A stretch of 64,000 nucleotides of DNA. Source: Nocardia stercoris. Its GTDB lineage: Bacteria; Actinomycetota; Actinomycetes; Mycobacteriales; Mycobacteriaceae. Made by a program: the position numbers and the translations under genes. The DNA lies in assembly GCF_003696265.1 (NCBI RefSeq), contig NZ_RFFH01000002.1, positions 558,001 through 622,000 of the forward strand. The letters run 5' to 3'. Shown here one piece after another: positions 53,540-62,157 of the stretch. The notes under the pieces were generated by a model that saw only the letters and a list, made by a program, of their open reading frames with translations, did not search any database and had not been told where the DNA came from. The first letter of the stretch is position 1. Every line of letters starts with the position of its first letter.

Positions 53540-54679
53540 ATGGGCGGTATTCGGACAGTAGCCTGGAACAACTCGCCCCGCCCCACGCTCGGCGTGGAGT
53601 GGGAGGTCGCGCTCGTCGACCGGGACACCCGCGATCTCTCCAGCACCGCGTCGGCGATCCTCGACGAGGTCGGTGAGCTGCGGGCCGCCGACGGGCGGCC
53701 GATGGTCACCAAGGAGTTGCTGCGCAACACCGTCGAATTGGTGAGCGGGGTGCACGACACCGCCGGCGAGGCGGTCGACGAGCTGGTCGGCGCCATGGAC
53801 GTCGTGCGCCGGGCCGCGGACCCGCTCGGGGTCGATCTGTTCTGTGCGGGCACGCATCCGTTCGCGCAGTGGTCGACCCAGCAGCTGACCCGCAGCCCGC
53901 ACTACGACGAGCTCATCGAGCGCACCCAGTGGTGGGGCCGCCAGATGCTGATCTGGGGTGTCCACGTGCACGTGGGAATCTCGCACCGGGAGAAGGTCTT
54001 TCCGATCCTGAACTCGCTGCTGCTGTCCTATCCGCATCTGCTGGCGCTCTCGGCGTCCTCGCCGATGTGGGCCGGGATCGACACCGGGTACGCGAGCAAC
54101 CGGGCGATGATGTTCCAGCAGCTGCCCACCGCCGGCCTGCCGTTCCAGTTCGAGGCGTGGGGCGATTTCGAGGACTATGTCCACGATCAGCTCAAGACCG
54201 GGGTGTTCGAGCAGCTCGGCGGGATGCACTGGGATATCCGGCCGGCACCCAAGTGGGGCACGATCGAGGTCCGGGTCTGCGACGGAACACCAAGTCGCGC
54301 AGAGCTTTCCGCGCTCGCGGCCTTGATCCACTGCCTGGTGGTGGACCTGGACCGGCGGCTGGAGGCCGGGGAGCGGCTGCCGACGATGCCGCCGTGGCAC
54401 GTGCAGGAGAACAAGTGGCGGGCCGCCCGCTACGGCCTGGACGCGATCGTCATCACCGACGCGGCCGGCAACGAACGGCTGGTCACCGACGACCTCACCG
54501 ATCTGCTGAACCGGCTGGAACCGACCGCCGCCCGGCTGGGGTGCGCGGCGGAGCTGGCCGCGGTCGCCGACATCCCGGTCCGGGGCGCGTCCTATCAACG
54601 GCAGCGCCGCGTCGCGGCGGAATCGGACGGCGATCTGGTCGCCGTCGTCGACTCCGTGGTGAGTGAACTGGAGGCCTGA
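53540..54679 (+). CDS. YbdK-family carboxylate-amine ligase (glutamate-cysteine ligase 2 family)
   Basis: A 379-residue GCS2-family enzyme. It has TLGVEWEVALVDR at the start, the ATP/metal site with Glu in FAGTHPFAQWSTQQLTRSPHYDELIERTQWWGRQ-like segments, GVHVHVGIS and MHWDIRPAPKWGTIEVRVCDG. Family members make weak gamma-glutamyl bonds. Actinobacteria use mycothiol, so glutathione synthesis is unlikely and the true substrate is unclear. ATG 53540 has AAGGTGGGG; the longer frame to 53444 overlaps sodC. Orthologue: Rv0433. Confidence 0.88.
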   Translation: MGGIRTVAWNNSPRPTLGVEWEVALVDRDTRDLSSTASAILDEVGELRAADGRPMVTKELLRNTVELVSGVHDTAGEAVDELVGAMDVVRRAADPLGVDLFCAGTHPFAQWSTQQLTRSPHYDELIERTQWWGRQMLIWGVHVHVGISHREKVFPILNSLLLSYPHLLALSASSPMWAGIDTGYASNRAMMFQQLPTAGLPFQFEAWGDFEDYVHDQLKTGVFEQLGGMHWDIRPAPKWGTIEVRVCDGTPSRAELSALAALIHCLVVDLDRRLEAGERLPTMPPWHVQENKWRAARYGLDAIVITDAAGNERLVTDDLTDLLNRLEPTAARLGCAAELAAVADIPVRGASYQRQRRVAAESDGDLVAVVDSVVSELEA

Positions 54680-54759
54680 CCTCCGCAAATGTTCGCCTGG
54701 GGTTTCTCGCCACCACCTGGTGAGAAGGGCGACGTTCATCGCGTGTTTACTATGGTCGA

Positions 54760-56115
54760 ATGCTCCTCGACGACCCGCGCTCCAGCTTCGGCGGTGCACC
54801 TCACCGTCGGCGGTACGCGGTTCCGTCCCGCCGGGCCCTGCGCTCGATCGGTTTCGCCGCTGTCCCGCTGTTCCTGATCACGCTGCAGATCGTGGCCTCC
54901 CGCAACAACTTCGAAGGTCCGCTGGAGACGCTCTGGCACGACTACACCGGGGTCCCGAAGTCCTTCTCCACCGCCTGGGCGGCACTGCTGCTGACCCTGG
55001 TCGGGCTGACCTGGCGTTACCGCGCACTGGTATTCGGGGCAGCGGTGCTCCTCGACGCGGTCTACGCCGGAGTCCGGGTACTGCTGGGCGGCCGATTCGT
55101 TCTGGGTAACGGCCCGGTCGTGGCGATCACCGGGCTGGTGCTGCTGGCCTGGCTGGGCTGGGAAGGCAAGAAGCGGGCCGACGCGCTGCACGCGGCCGCC
55201 CTCGGCGCGCTGCTGATTCTGGCCACCATGGTCGGCGACGTCTGGCTGCGCATCACCGTGCTGGCCGGTCCCAGCGTCCAGGACCGCTACGTCGTGCTCG
55301 CCGACCACGCCTTCGGTGAGCCGTCCTGGATCATGGGCCGCGTACTGGCCGCGGCGCCGGCGCTCGCGTCGGTACTGCACTGGGTCTACCTCGAACTGCC
55401 GTTCGGCGCCGGACTCGTCGCCATCTGGCAGCTGCGCAACGTCGTCACCAGCGACCGGTGGCCCTCGCACTACATCGTGCGGACCTTCCTGGTGCTCGGC
55501 CTGGTCGGGCCGATCTGCTACGTGCTGTTCCCCGTCGTCGGGCCGATCTTCGCCTACGGCAGCTTCGGACACCAGTTCTCGCTCGGCGACTACTGGCCGC
55601 ACACCGTCCCGCCGCTGGACCACAACCCCGGCTCGATGCCGTTCGACAACATCACCCCGCGCAACTGCATGCCGTCCATGCACACCGCGTGGGCGACGAG
55701 TGTCTTCCTGCACTCGCGCCGCGCCGCCGACGGCAGCCTGGCACCCCGGTGGTTGCGCTGGCTCGGCGCGTTCTGGCTCGCCGCGACCCTCGGCGCCACC
55801 CTCGGCTTCGGCTACCACTACGGCACCGACCTGGTCGCCGGGTTCGTACTCTGCCTGGCCCTGGAGAGCGCGCTGCGCGAACCCGAACGCGGCTGGGACC
55901 GTACCCGAGCCGGGCTCGTCGCGGGCGGTGCGGCACTGCTGGCCGTGCTGCTGCTGTCCTACCGGTACGGCGCGGAGTGGATGGCCGCGCACCCGTTGCC
56001 CGCCGGGCTGATGGCGATCGGCGCGGTCGCGATGTACGCGCGGATGTTCTGGGCCACCTGGTTCCCGGCGCCCGCGCTGATCGGCCGGGCCGACCCGGTG
56101 CCGGTCCGCAGCTGA
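54760..56115 (+). CDS. PAP2-superfamily membrane protein (inositol phosphotransferase-like)
   Basis: A 451-residue polytopic protein, with several TM spans and the PAP2 catalytic motifs: CMPSMHTAWATSVFLHSR (PSMH, near residue 307) and GFGYHYGTDLVAGF (general-base His and Asp, near residue 355). The arrangement is like Aur1/IPC-synthase-type phosphotransferases, which move a phospho-alcohol head group between lipids, more than simple phosphatases. The lipid substrate is unknown. Converges with the Mnh operon. Confidence 0.85.
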   Translation: MLLDDPRSSFGGAPHRRRYAVPSRRALRSIGFAAVPLFLITLQIVASRNNFEGPLETLWHDYTGVPKSFSTAWAALLLTLVGLTWRYRALVFGAAVLLDAVYAGVRVLLGGRFVLGNGPVVAITGLVLLAWLGWEGKKRADALHAAALGALLILATMVGDVWLRITVLAGPSVQDRYVVLADHAFGEPSWIMGRVLAAAPALASVLHWVYLELPFGAGLVAIWQLRNVVTSDRWPSHYIVRTFLVLGLVGPICYVLFPVVGPIFAYGSFGHQFSLGDYWPHTVPPLDHNPGSMPFDNITPRNCMPSMHTAWATSVFLHSRRAADGSLAPRWLRWLGAFWLAATLGATLGFGYHYGTDLVAGFVLCLALESALREPERGWDRTRAGLVAGGAALLAVLLLSYRYGAEWMAAHPLPAGLMAIGAVAMYARMFWATWFPAPALIGRADPVPVRS

Positions 56116-56174
56116 TCGCAGTCGCGGCGTAAGACGTTCGGCCGCCCCGTTTTCCGCGCCCGGCGGGCCGGGCC

Positions 56175-56516
56175 TCAGAGGTCGTCCTCGCGTTCGTGGT
56201 ACAGCATCAGGCCTTCGTTGCGGCGCTCCTCGCGATAGGCGGTGCGGCCGATCAGATGGGCGATGGCCGGCGCGGTCGCCAGCGTGAACAAGCCGGTCAA
56301 CACCAGCATCCACACGTCGCGGTGGCCGCGCAGCAGGACCGACGCGCCCAGCAGCACCAGGATCAGCCCGACCACTTGCGGTTTCGTGGCCGCGTGCATC
56401 CGAGACAGGGTGTCGGGGAAGCGGACCAGCCCCAGCGACGCGGTCAGCGACAGGAAGCTGCCCACCAGCAGCAGCGTCGCCGCCAGGAACCGCAACGCGG
56501 CGTCGAGCGCGCTCAC
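56175..56516 (-). CDS. mnhG: Na+/H+ antiporter subunit MnhG/MrpG
   Basis: Small subunit of the Mrp cation/proton antiporter. 113 residues, three TM helices: LRFLAATLLLVGSFLSLTASLGL, QVVGLILVLLGASVLLRG and WMLVLTGLFTLATAPAIAHLIG. The RFPDTLSRMHAATKP segment and PAIAHLIGRTAY are MrpG signatures. GTG start overlaps mnhF by 4 bp. Last gene of the six-gene operon. Confidence 0.92.
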   Translation of the reverse strand: MSALDAALRFLAATLLLVGSFLSLTASLGLVRFPDTLSRMHAATKPQVVGLILVLLGASVLLRGHRDVWMLVLTGLFTLATAPAIAHLIGRTAYREERRNEGLMLYHEREDDL

Positions 56517-56773
56517 CGATCGTCCCGCACCCGGAAGCGGGACACGGCCGCCGAGCCGAGGAACCCGACCAGCGCCAGCGCCACCACCCCCGGCAGCACA
56601 GTCGTGTTGTCGCTGAAGGCCGCCCACACCGTGAGCCCCGACGCCGACAGCGCGACCAGCGAGTCCACCGCCACCACCCGGTCCAGGGTGCCGGGCCCGG
56701 CCAGCGCCCGGTAGCTGGTCAGCACCGCCGCCGCGACCAGCATGACGGCCGCGATCGCGGTGACCACGGTCAT
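56513..56773 (-). CDS. mnhF: Na+/H+ antiporter subunit MnhF/MrpF
   Basis: 86 residues, three TM helices, with the MrpF motif RALAGPGTLDRVVAVDSLVAL (about residues 22-42) and DNTTVLPGVVALALVGFLGS. Homologous to the bile-acid transporter MrpF group. Overlaps mnhE and mnhG by 4 bp each, so translation of the operon is coupled. Confidence 0.92.
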   Translation of the reverse strand: MTVVTAIAAVMLVAAAVLTSYRALAGPGTLDRVVAVDSLVALSASGLTVWAAFSDNTTVLPGVVALALVGFLGSAAVSRFRVRDDR

Positions 56774-57291
56774 GTGTCCTCCTGCCATTCGTTCGGCCGC
56801 TCGAACGCCGAGATCAACAGCCGTTCCAGCCGGCGCGTCGTGCGATAGAAGTAGTCCACCGATTCGTCGCTGCTCACGTCGAGCACGTGCACCCACAGGG
56901 TCGAGGTGTCCCGATCCAGTTCCAGCACCATCGTTCCCGGGATCAGGTTCAGCACGTCCGCGCACAGCACCAGCACCATCGGTGAGCGGATCGTCATCCG
57001 CACCCGCAGCACCCCCGACACCGGCGCCCCCGCCGGGCGGACCGAGAACCAGGCGACCTGAAAACTGGATTCCAGTGCGTAATAGGTGCTCACGATGACC
57101 AGCCACAACAGCGACAGCGGGTGCAGCCGACCGTGGATCGACACCCGCGGCAGTGGCAGCAACATCGTGATCAGAGCCGCGATCACCAGTCCGGCAACCA
57201 TATTGGCCACACTGAAATCGCTCCACAGCACCGTGTACACCAGCGCCAGCCACAGCAGCACACCCAGCCGGACCAGCCGGTCCCGGTTCAC
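56770..57291 (-). CDS. mnhE: Na+/H+ antiporter subunit MnhE/MrpE
   Basis: 173 residues. Two or three TM helices at the start (LGVLLWLALVYTVLW, NMVAGLVIAALITMLLP) and the MrpE domain with LHPLSLLWLVIVSTYYALESSFQVAW, the LIPGTMVLELDRDT motif and WVHVLDV. GTG start, 4-bp overlaps with both neighbours. Confidence 0.92.
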   Translation of the reverse strand: MNRDRLVRLGVLLWLALVYTVLWSDFSVANMVAGLVIAALITMLLPLPRVSIHGRLHPLSLLWLVIVSTYYALESSFQVAWFSVRPAGAPVSGVLRVRMTIRSPMVLVLCADVLNLIPGTMVLELDRDTSTLWVHVLDVSSDESVDYFYRTTRRLERLLISAFERPNEWQEDT

Positions 57292-58889
57292 CGGCCCGCT
57301 CCCAGCACGGTGCCGATGTAGCCGTCGCGATCGGTGAGATCGGCGGCCGCCCGCTCGGCGATCCCGAGCAGCGGTCCCGCGAACACCGCCATCGCCAGCC
57401 CCACCCCGATCAGCGCGACCGTCGGCACCAGCATCAGCAGCGGAATCCGGCCCGGATGCGGGCGCTCGGAGAACAGCACGTCCTCGGCCGACTCGTCGAT
57501 CAGGGCCGACGGCGCCGCATCGGACAGTGTGCCCTCCGGGGCCTGTAACCGCGGCCGCCAGAACGCCTTCGACCACACCCGGGCCATCGCGTACAGGGTC
57601 AGCAGGCTGGTCACCACCGCACCCGCCACCAGCACCCAGGCCAGGACACTGCCCGCCTTCGCGCCCGCCTGCAGCAGCGCCACCTTGCCGATGAATCCCG
57701 AGAACGGTGGAATACCACCGAGATTCAACGCCGGAATACCGAACAGCAGGGCCAGTACGGGTGTGGTCCGCAGCAGCCCGCCGAGCCGGTCCAGCGACGC
57801 CGACCCGGCCTGCCGTTCGATCAGGCCCACCACCAGGAACAGCGTGGTCTGCACCAGAATGTGGTGGGCCACATAGAAGACCGTGCCCACCAGCCCCGCC
57901 GCGGTACCCAGCCCGACCCCGAACATGAGATATCCGATGTGGCTGACCAGGGTGAACGACAACAGCCGCTTGATATCGCTCTGCGCGATGGCGCCCAGGA
58001 TGCCGACCAGCATGGTGAGCAGACCGCAGATCAGCAGGATCGTGTCGAAGCGTCCCTCCGGGAACAGCAGGGTCCGGGTCCGGACGATCGCGTACACACC
58101 GACTTTGGTGAGCAAGCCGGCGAACACCGCGGTCACCGGCGCCGGCGCGGTCGGATAGGAGTCCGGCAGCCAGTTCGACAGCGGGAACACCGCGGCCTTG
58201 ATCCCGAACGCCACCAGCAGCACCGCGAAGATGGCGCTGCGCACCCCGGTGGGCAGTTGCGGTGTGCGCGTTGCCATATCGGCCAGGTTCAGCGTGCCGG
58301 TCGCGGCGTAGGCGAGCGCGATGCCGATCAGGAAGATCAGCGACGACACCATCGACACCATCACGTACGACACCCCGGCCCGCACCCGCTCCGCGCTCGC
58401 GCCCAGCGTCAGCAGCACGAACGAGGCGGCCAACAGCACCTCGAACCCGACGAACAGATTGAACAGGTCACCGGCCAGGAAGGTGATCGAAACCCCGGCG
58501 CTCAGTACCAGATACGTGGGCTGGAAGATCGAGGTCGGCTGCCGTTCGGTGCCGTCGGAGATACCCTGCCCGACCGCGTACACGAGCACCGCGAGCAGCA
58601 CGATCGCCGACACCAGCAGCATCGCCGCCGCCAGTCGGTCCACCACCAGCGTGATCCCGATCGGAGTGTGGATCCCGCCCACCTGCACCACCAGCGTGCC
58701 GTGCCGGTCCACCCGGACCAGCAGCAGCGCCGTCACCGCGACCACCGCCGACAGCGCGGCCACCGACACCGTCTGCTGGAACCGGGGACGCCGGCCCACG
58801 ATGAGCGTGGTGGCGGCGGTGAGCATCGGGATCAGCACCGGCAGCGGGACCAACACCGCCGGGGCGAAGGATTCGGTGGTGAGGCTCAT
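57288..58889 (-). CDS. mnhD: Na+/H+ antiporter subunit MnhD/MrpD
   Basis: 533-residue proton-pumping-like subunit related to NuoN/NuoM, about 14 TM helices. Landmarks are FLAGDLFNLFVGFEVLLAASFVL with the conserved membrane Glu, GIKAAVFPLSNWLPDSYPTAPAPVTAVFAGLLTKVGVY with the key Lys, SFTLVSHIGYLMFGVG and IPPFSGFIGKVALL. The catalytic pair is intact. 22 bp separate it from mnhC; it overlaps mnhE by 4 bp. Confidence 0.94.
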   Translation of the reverse strand: MSLTTESFAPAVLVPLPVLIPMLTAATTLIVGRRPRFQQTVSVAALSAVVAVTALLLVRVDRHGTLVVQVGGIHTPIGITLVVDRLAAAMLLVSAIVLLAVLVYAVGQGISDGTERQPTSIFQPTYLVLSAGVSITFLAGDLFNLFVGFEVLLAASFVLLTLGASAERVRAGVSYVMVSMVSSLIFLIGIALAYAATGTLNLADMATRTPQLPTGVRSAIFAVLLVAFGIKAAVFPLSNWLPDSYPTAPAPVTAVFAGLLTKVGVYAIVRTRTLLFPEGRFDTILLICGLLTMLVGILGAIAQSDIKRLLSFTLVSHIGYLMFGVGLGTAAGLVGTVFYVAHHILVQTTLFLVVGLIERQAGSASLDRLGGLLRTTPVLALLFGIPALNLGGIPPFSGFIGKVALLQAGAKAGSVLAWVLVAGAVVTSLLTLYAMARVWSKAFWRPRLQAPEGTLSDAAPSALIDESAEDVLFSERPHPGRIPLLMLVPTVALIGVGLAMAVFAGPLLGIAERAAADLTDRDGYIGTVLGAGR

Positions 58890-58911
58890 CGCTGCGCCTC
58901 GCTTCGTCCGC

Positions 58912-59307
58912 TCATTGTTCCGGGTCCTCGCCCTCGCGCTTGGCCGCGACTTTCACGTCCTCGGGGTCGTCCTCGACCTGTTCGGAGGTGGTCAACCAGT
59001 AGGCCCGGTAGGCCAGCGCCAGGATGAACGCCGACAGGCCCATGGTGATCACGATCGAGGTGAGCACCATCGCCTGCGCCAGCGGATCGGCCATCGTCGA
59101 ATGCGCCTTGTCGCTCTCCCCGAGGATCGGCGGCCGCCCGGCCGGGCCCGCGACGGTGACGATCAGCAGATTGAGCCCGTTGCCGATCAGGATGAGCCCC
59201 AACAGCATCTTCGACACGACCCGTTCCAGAACCAGGTACACCCCGGCCGTGACGAGCCCGAAAATCAGGACCAGCAGCGTGATGTCGGAGCTCTCGGTGA
59301 AGTTCAT
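58912..59307 (-). CDS. mnhC: Na+/H+ antiporter subunit MnhC/MrpC
   Basis: 131 residues, homologous to NuoK, three TM helices: ITLLVLIFGLVTAGVYLVLE, LLGLILIGNGLNLLIVTVAG and ALVLTSIVITMGLSAFILALAYR with the conserved PLAQAMVLTSIVI. A charged C-terminal tail follows. Overlaps the MrpA-MrpB gene by 4 bp. Confidence 0.93.
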   Translation of the reverse strand: MNFTESSDITLLVLIFGLVTAGVYLVLERVVSKMLLGLILIGNGLNLLIVTVAGPAGRPPILGESDKAHSTMADPLAQAMVLTSIVITMGLSAFILALAYRAYWLTTSEQVEDDPEDVKVAAKREGEDPEQ

Positions 59308-62117
59308 CGCACCTTTTCCTCGGTGTCGAGGCGGGCGCCGAGGCTGCGCAGCACGTCCAGCACCAGGCCCAGCACGATCAGGTAGACACCGAGATCGAAC
59401 AGGGTGGCGGTCACCAGATGGATCTCGCCGAGCACCGGCAGATGCAGCTCGATCACCGCCGACGACAGTGGCGGCGCGCCCAACACCAGTGAGCCGGTGG
59501 CGGTTCCGGCGGCCAGCAGCAGACCGGCGCCGAGCAGATGCCCGGCGTCCACCGGCAGCGCCTCGGCCAGCTCGTAGCGGCCGCCCGCGAGATACCGCAG
59601 CACCAGCGCGAGTCCGGCGGTCAGCCCGCCCGCGAAACCGCCGCCGGGGGCGTTGTGGCCGGAGAAGAAGAAGTACACCGACAGCACCATGATGGTCGGG
59701 AACAGCAGCCGGGTGGTCATGGCCAGCACCATCGAGCGTTCGCCGCGCGGGACCAGCGCGGCCGCCGACAGCCAGTAGTCCGAGGCCGGGTTCGGGTCGT
59801 AGCCCGGCGCGTCCGCCACCCGCGGCAGCGTGCCGAACCGGCGGTTGCGGAACATCAGCGACGCGACGCCGGTGGCGGCGACGACCAGGACCGAGATCTC
59901 ACCGAAGGTGTCCCAGGCCCGGATGTCGACCAGCAGCACGTTCACCGAGTTCTTGCCCCCCAATGCCTGTGCGGCACTGGGGATCCGGTGCCAGATCGGC
60001 TCGGTCGAGCGGGCGGCCGTGGCGAAGGCGGCGAGGACGCAGACCGACAGCCCGACGCCGACCGCCAGCAGCGACCGGTAGAGCTTGCCCGTGGCCTGGC
60101 GCGACGGCTCCACCTCGGCCGGGAACTTGCGCAGCACCAGCACGAAGATCACCAAAGTCAGTGTCTCGACCAGGAATTGGGTCAGCGCCAGATCGGGTGC
60201 GCCGTGCAGCGCGAAGATCACACCGCAGCCGTACCCGGTGACCCCGACCAGCAGCACCGCCGCGAGCCGGTTGCGCATGATCGTGGCGCCGAACGCCATC
60301 GACAGCATGATGCCGCCGATCACCACCTCGAACGGAGACTCCCACGGCCGCATCCGGATCGGGACTCGCTCGGCGGTGAACAGCATCGCCGGCGGCAGCA
60401 CCACGAGCGTGGTCAGGATCAGCGCCTGGGTCAGCGGCAGCGAACCGCGCTGGGTGGCCCGGGTCATGCGCAGCGACAATTGGTCCATCGCGCGCACGGT
60501 CGCGTCGTAGGCGCGGTCGGCGTTACCCAGGCGCGGCGTGGCGGATTCACCGATCCGGTCCCGGATGTCGAACAGGATCAGCCCGCAGCCGATGATCACC
60601 AGGGTCAGGGTCAGCGGCACCCCGAAACCGTGCCAGGGACGTAAATGCCCGGTCAGCTCGCCGGGCAGCGTCTCCGCGTACGGCCGCAGATACCGGTCCA
60701 AGGTGAGCGCGGCCGGACCGGCCACCAGACTCGCGACCGCGAGCACCGCCGGTGAGGACAGGAACGCCGCCGACGGCGGATGCCAGTGGGACGGCGGCTC
60801 GGGTGTGCCGTCGGCGGCCCGCCGGGTTCCGAAGGCGCCCCACAGGAATCGGGCACTGTAGGCCAGGGTCAGGATCGAACCCGCCGCCACGCCGGTGATC
60901 AGGACCAGCCGCACCGGCTCGGACAGGTTGGGTGCGTCCAGGATCGCCGCCAGAGCGCTCTCCTTGACCACGAAACCGAACAGCGGCGGAATCCCGGCCA
61001 TACTCAGCGCGGCCAGTCCCGCGACCACCGCCAGCACCGGCGCCTGCCGCCCGATTCCGGAGAGCCGCCGCAGATCCCGGGTGCCGGCGCTGTGGTCGAC
61101 GATGCCGACCACCATGAACAGCGCGCCCTTGAACAGCGCGTGCGCGATCACCATGCTCACCCCGGCCAGGCCCGCGTCCGGGGTGCCGATCCCGACCAGC
61201 GTCATCATGAAACCCAGCTGGCTGACCGTGCCGAACGCCAGCACCAGTTTCAGATCGTGCACCTGCAGCGCGCGCAGCCCCGCCAAGATCATCGACAGCA
61301 GGCCCAGCCCGAGCACCATCGGATGCCACGGCGGCGACACCGCGAACGTGGGCGCGAGCCGGGCCACCAGGTACACACCGGCTTTCACCATCGCCGCGGC
61401 GTGCAGATACGCCGACACCGGGGTGGGCGCGGCCATCGCGCCCGGCAGCCAGAAGTGCAGCGGGACGATCGCGGACTTGGCGAGCGCGCCGATCAGGATC
61501 AGCACCAGCGCCACCGTCGTGCTCAGGTTCTGCGGGTTGGCCGTCGCCAGCAGCGTCGACAGCCGGTAGGTGTTGTACTGCTCGCCGAGCACCACGATGC
61601 CGACCAGCATGGCCAGCCCGCCGGCGCCGGTGACGAGCAGCGCCTGCAACGCGGCGCGCCGCCCGGGCAGCAGGTCCGCGTGATGGCCGACCAGCAGGAA
61701 GGACAGGACGGTCGTCGCCTCCCAGAAGGTATAGAGCAGCAACGTGTTGTCGCTGATCACCAGCCCGAACATGGCCCCGGCGAAGGCCACCATGTATCCG
61801 GCGAAGATGCCCAGCCGCTGCCGGTCCTGGTCGTCGGAGAAGTAGGCCGCGCAATAGATCAGGACCAGGGTGCCGATGCCGAGGATCAGGGTCGACATGA
61901 TCGAGGAGAGATCGTCGAAGCGGACGTCGAAATCGAGGTGTATGCCTGGCGCCCAGGCGATTTCGACGCGCTGCCGGGAATTCCAATGCGTCAGAACCCA
62001 GATCAGGCCGCCGAGGGGGACCAGCGCCACCGGATAGAAGCCGTGGCGTCCCAGTGCGCGTACGCAGGCCGGCGCGAGCAAGGCGGCCAGCGCGTGTGCG
62101 AGCAGGATGGGCAGCAA
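59304..62117 (-). CDS. mnhA: Na+/H+ antiporter subunit MnhA fused to MnhB
   Basis: 937 residues. The first 480 are the NuoL/MrpA-type core (YAAYFSDDQDRQRLGIFAGYM, LYTFWEATTVLSFLLVGHH, LPGAMAAPTPVSAYLHAAAMVKAGVYLVARL, FKGALFMVVGIVDHSAGTRDLRRL). A DUF4040 segment (LAAVLLVGVTGYGCGVIFALHGAPDLALTQ) follows near residue 620, and the C-terminal 140 residues are an MrpB domain (VYFFFSGHNAPGGGFAGGLTAGLALVLRYLAGG). So the B subunit is fused and the operon has no separate mnhB. First gene of the operon. Confidence 0.93.
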   Translation of the reverse strand: MLPILLAHALAALLAPACVRALGRHGFYPVALVPLGGLIWVLTHWNSRQRVEIAWAPGIHLDFDVRFDDLSSIMSTLILGIGTLVLIYCAAYFSDDQDRQRLGIFAGYMVAFAGAMFGLVISDNTLLLYTFWEATTVLSFLLVGHHADLLPGRRAALQALLVTGAGGLAMLVGIVVLGEQYNTYRLSTLLATANPQNLSTTVALVLILIGALAKSAIVPLHFWLPGAMAAPTPVSAYLHAAAMVKAGVYLVARLAPTFAVSPPWHPMVLGLGLLSMILAGLRALQVHDLKLVLAFGTVSQLGFMMTLVGIGTPDAGLAGVSMVIAHALFKGALFMVVGIVDHSAGTRDLRRLSGIGRQAPVLAVVAGLAALSMAGIPPLFGFVVKESALAAILDAPNLSEPVRLVLITGVAAGSILTLAYSARFLWGAFGTRRAADGTPEPPSHWHPPSAAFLSSPAVLAVASLVAGPAALTLDRYLRPYAETLPGELTGHLRPWHGFGVPLTLTLVIIGCGLILFDIRDRIGESATPRLGNADRAYDATVRAMDQLSLRMTRATQRGSLPLTQALILTTLVVLPPAMLFTAERVPIRMRPWESPFEVVIGGIMLSMAFGATIMRNRLAAVLLVGVTGYGCGVIFALHGAPDLALTQFLVETLTLVIFVLVLRKFPAEVEPSRQATGKLYRSLLAVGVGLSVCVLAAFATAARSTEPIWHRIPSAAQALGGKNSVNVLLVDIRAWDTFGEISVLVVAATGVASLMFRNRRFGTLPRVADAPGYDPNPASDYWLSAAALVPRGERSMVLAMTTRLLFPTIMVLSVYFFFSGHNAPGGGFAGGLTAGLALVLRYLAGGRYELAEALPVDAGHLLGAGLLLAAGTATGSLVLGAPPLSSAVIELHLPVLGEIHLVTATLFDLGVYLIVLGLVLDVLRSLGARLDTEEKVR

Positions 62118-62157
62118 ACGGCACTCCGACGACTCTGCGGCGTGTAAGGACTCGATC

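Noticed and set aside
57861..59027. Plus-strand frame of about 388 codons rich in His, Arg and Gln
   Set aside because: Antisense to mnhD; typical shadow of a hydrophobic gene.
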